Below, piece after piece: positions 4,867-5,508 of a stretch of DNA of 5,508 nt. The position numbers and the translations under genes are program-made. The notes beneath the pieces were generated by a model, which was not told the origin of the DNA, searched no databases, and saw only the letters and a list, made by a program, of their open reading frames with translations. How positions within the stretch are numbered: the stretch's first letter is position 1; each line of letters begins with the position of its first letter. Source of the DNA: a bacterium (GTDB lineage Bacteria > SZUA-182 > SZUA-191); contig QIEW01000283.1 in the NCBI GenBank assembly GCA_003230535.1, positions 1 to 5,508 of the forward strand, written 5' to 3'.

Positions 4867-5508
4867 TTATTCTTCCAGTGACTTGATGGAATTTCGGTTC
4901 TCCTTTTTAGCAGAATAAAGAGCCTTATCAGCCCGGATTAAAATATCTTCCGGCGTTTCAACATGGGCATGGGGAAAGGTGGAAATTCCCAGACTTACAC
5001 TAACATTCGCCAGATTAGGGGTAGAAACGGAAAAATTGTAGCCCTCTATATTACTTTTAATGCGTTCCGCTAGAGAAAACGCACTGGTCAATGTGGTCTG
5101 GGGAAGCAGCAGCGCAAACTCATCTTCCCCTGAGCGAGCCGCCAGATCTGAAATGCGGATAGATTCCTGGATGATTTTGGCTGTGCAGCGCAAGATTTCA
5201 TCACCTCCAGGATACCCGATAGCATCGTTAATATCCTTAAAGCCGTCTATACCGATCTTGATGCAGGACAGCGGCAAACTATAGCGTCGGGAACGTTCAA
5301 TCTCCACTTTCAAGCAGTCATTGAAGTAGCGGATATTATACAAAGTCGTAATATTATCAATTAGCGCCGGGAATGGAGGTTTTTGTTTAGCCTTATGTAG
5401 ACGACGCTGAAGGTCTATCCGTTCTAAAGCGCGCCGCAAAGCCAATTTTAGTATCGGCGGTCGAACCGGCTTCGCAATATAATCATAGGCGCCACTCTGT
5501 AATATTCT
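4867..5508 (-). CDS. Response regulator with GGDEF diguanylate cyclase domain (5' partial)
   Basis: The visible 213 residues start inside a receiver domain, because the frame is open to the window edge. SGAYDYIAKPVRPPIL at residues 5-20 is the end of a receiver, with the conserved Lys13-Pro14. A linker helix leads to a GGDEF domain from about residue 48. Its landmarks are TTLYNIRYF (54-62), FKDIND (90-95), GGDE (101-104), the signature as GEDEF (127-131), VSLGIST (171-177) and ADKALYSAKKENRN (193-206). RISD (118-121) lies five residues before the signature, as expected for the inhibitory product site. It should join two GTP into c-di-GMP in the cytosol under phosphorylation control by an unseen sensor kinase. 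The signature has Glu for the second Gly, and the usual GH before xxGD is GY, so activity is likely but not certain. The phosphoacceptor Asp and true start lie outside the window. The galT start is 182 bases downstream. Confidence 0.92.
   Translation of the reverse strand, partial: RILQSGAYDYIAKPVRPPILKLALRRALERIDLQRRLHKAKQKPPFPALIDNITTLYNIRYFNDCLKVEIERSRRYSLPLSCIKIGIDGFKDINDAIGYPGGDEILRCTAKIIQESIRISDLAARSGEDEFALLLPQTTLTSAFSLAERIKSNIEGYNFSVSTPNLANVSVSLGISTFPHAHVETPEDILIRADKALYSAKKENRNSIKSLEE

Overview
The window reads as a repeat-rich chromosomal segment of a bacterium, probably an uncultivated or candidate-phylum lineage. The coding density is ordinary, the base composition is moderate, and all the intergenic gaps are packed with palindromic repeats. 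The genes themselves (a thermophile-type galT, a LysN-like aminotransferase, a DUF3842 protein, a response regulator with a GGDEF domain) are metabolic or regulatory. No phage, transposase, CRISPR array, tRNA or rRNA is visible. The phylum cannot be fixed from this sequence alone.

Layout. Positions 1-150 hold a degenerate inverted-repeat element that stops six bases before the start of a membrane-anchored alpha/beta hydrolase (151-1023, +). From 1024 to 1348 is a convergent gap with three repeat modules: a 70-bp double hairpin, a short three-base-loop hairpin, and a 78-bp nested inverted repeat of the ATTCCC-N8-GGGAAT type. A tight minus-strand operon follows, read from 3366 down to 1349: a DUF3842 protein, a small predicted lipoprotein and a class I/II PLP aminotransferase. 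The last two overlap by ATGA. The gap 3367-3689 carries a second copy of the double hairpin and a second set of short-loop hairpins, enclosed by a 9-bp inverted repeat. Next is galT (3690-4684, -), whose reading frame is broken by one base near its 3' end. The 4685-4866 gap has a C-rich/G-rich repeat. The window ends inside a response regulator/diguanylate cyclase gene (4867-5508, -, amino end outside the window).

How the genes work together. The only clear functional unit is the three-gene operon, which has no obvious common pathway: DUF3842 is of unknown function and the lipoprotein is unrecognised. GalT would link galactose-1-phosphate or another sugar-1-phosphate to nucleotide sugars, and the GGDEF protein would make c-di-GMP. 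No sequence evidence links either of them to the operon.

The most noteworthy points are the single-base lesion in galT, which restores a full 331-residue protein if one base is added; the modular repeat family, whose paired hairpins have mutually complementary loops; and a canonical four-run G-quadruplex motif on the galT sense strand upstream of galT. I found no convincing new defence or mobile system.
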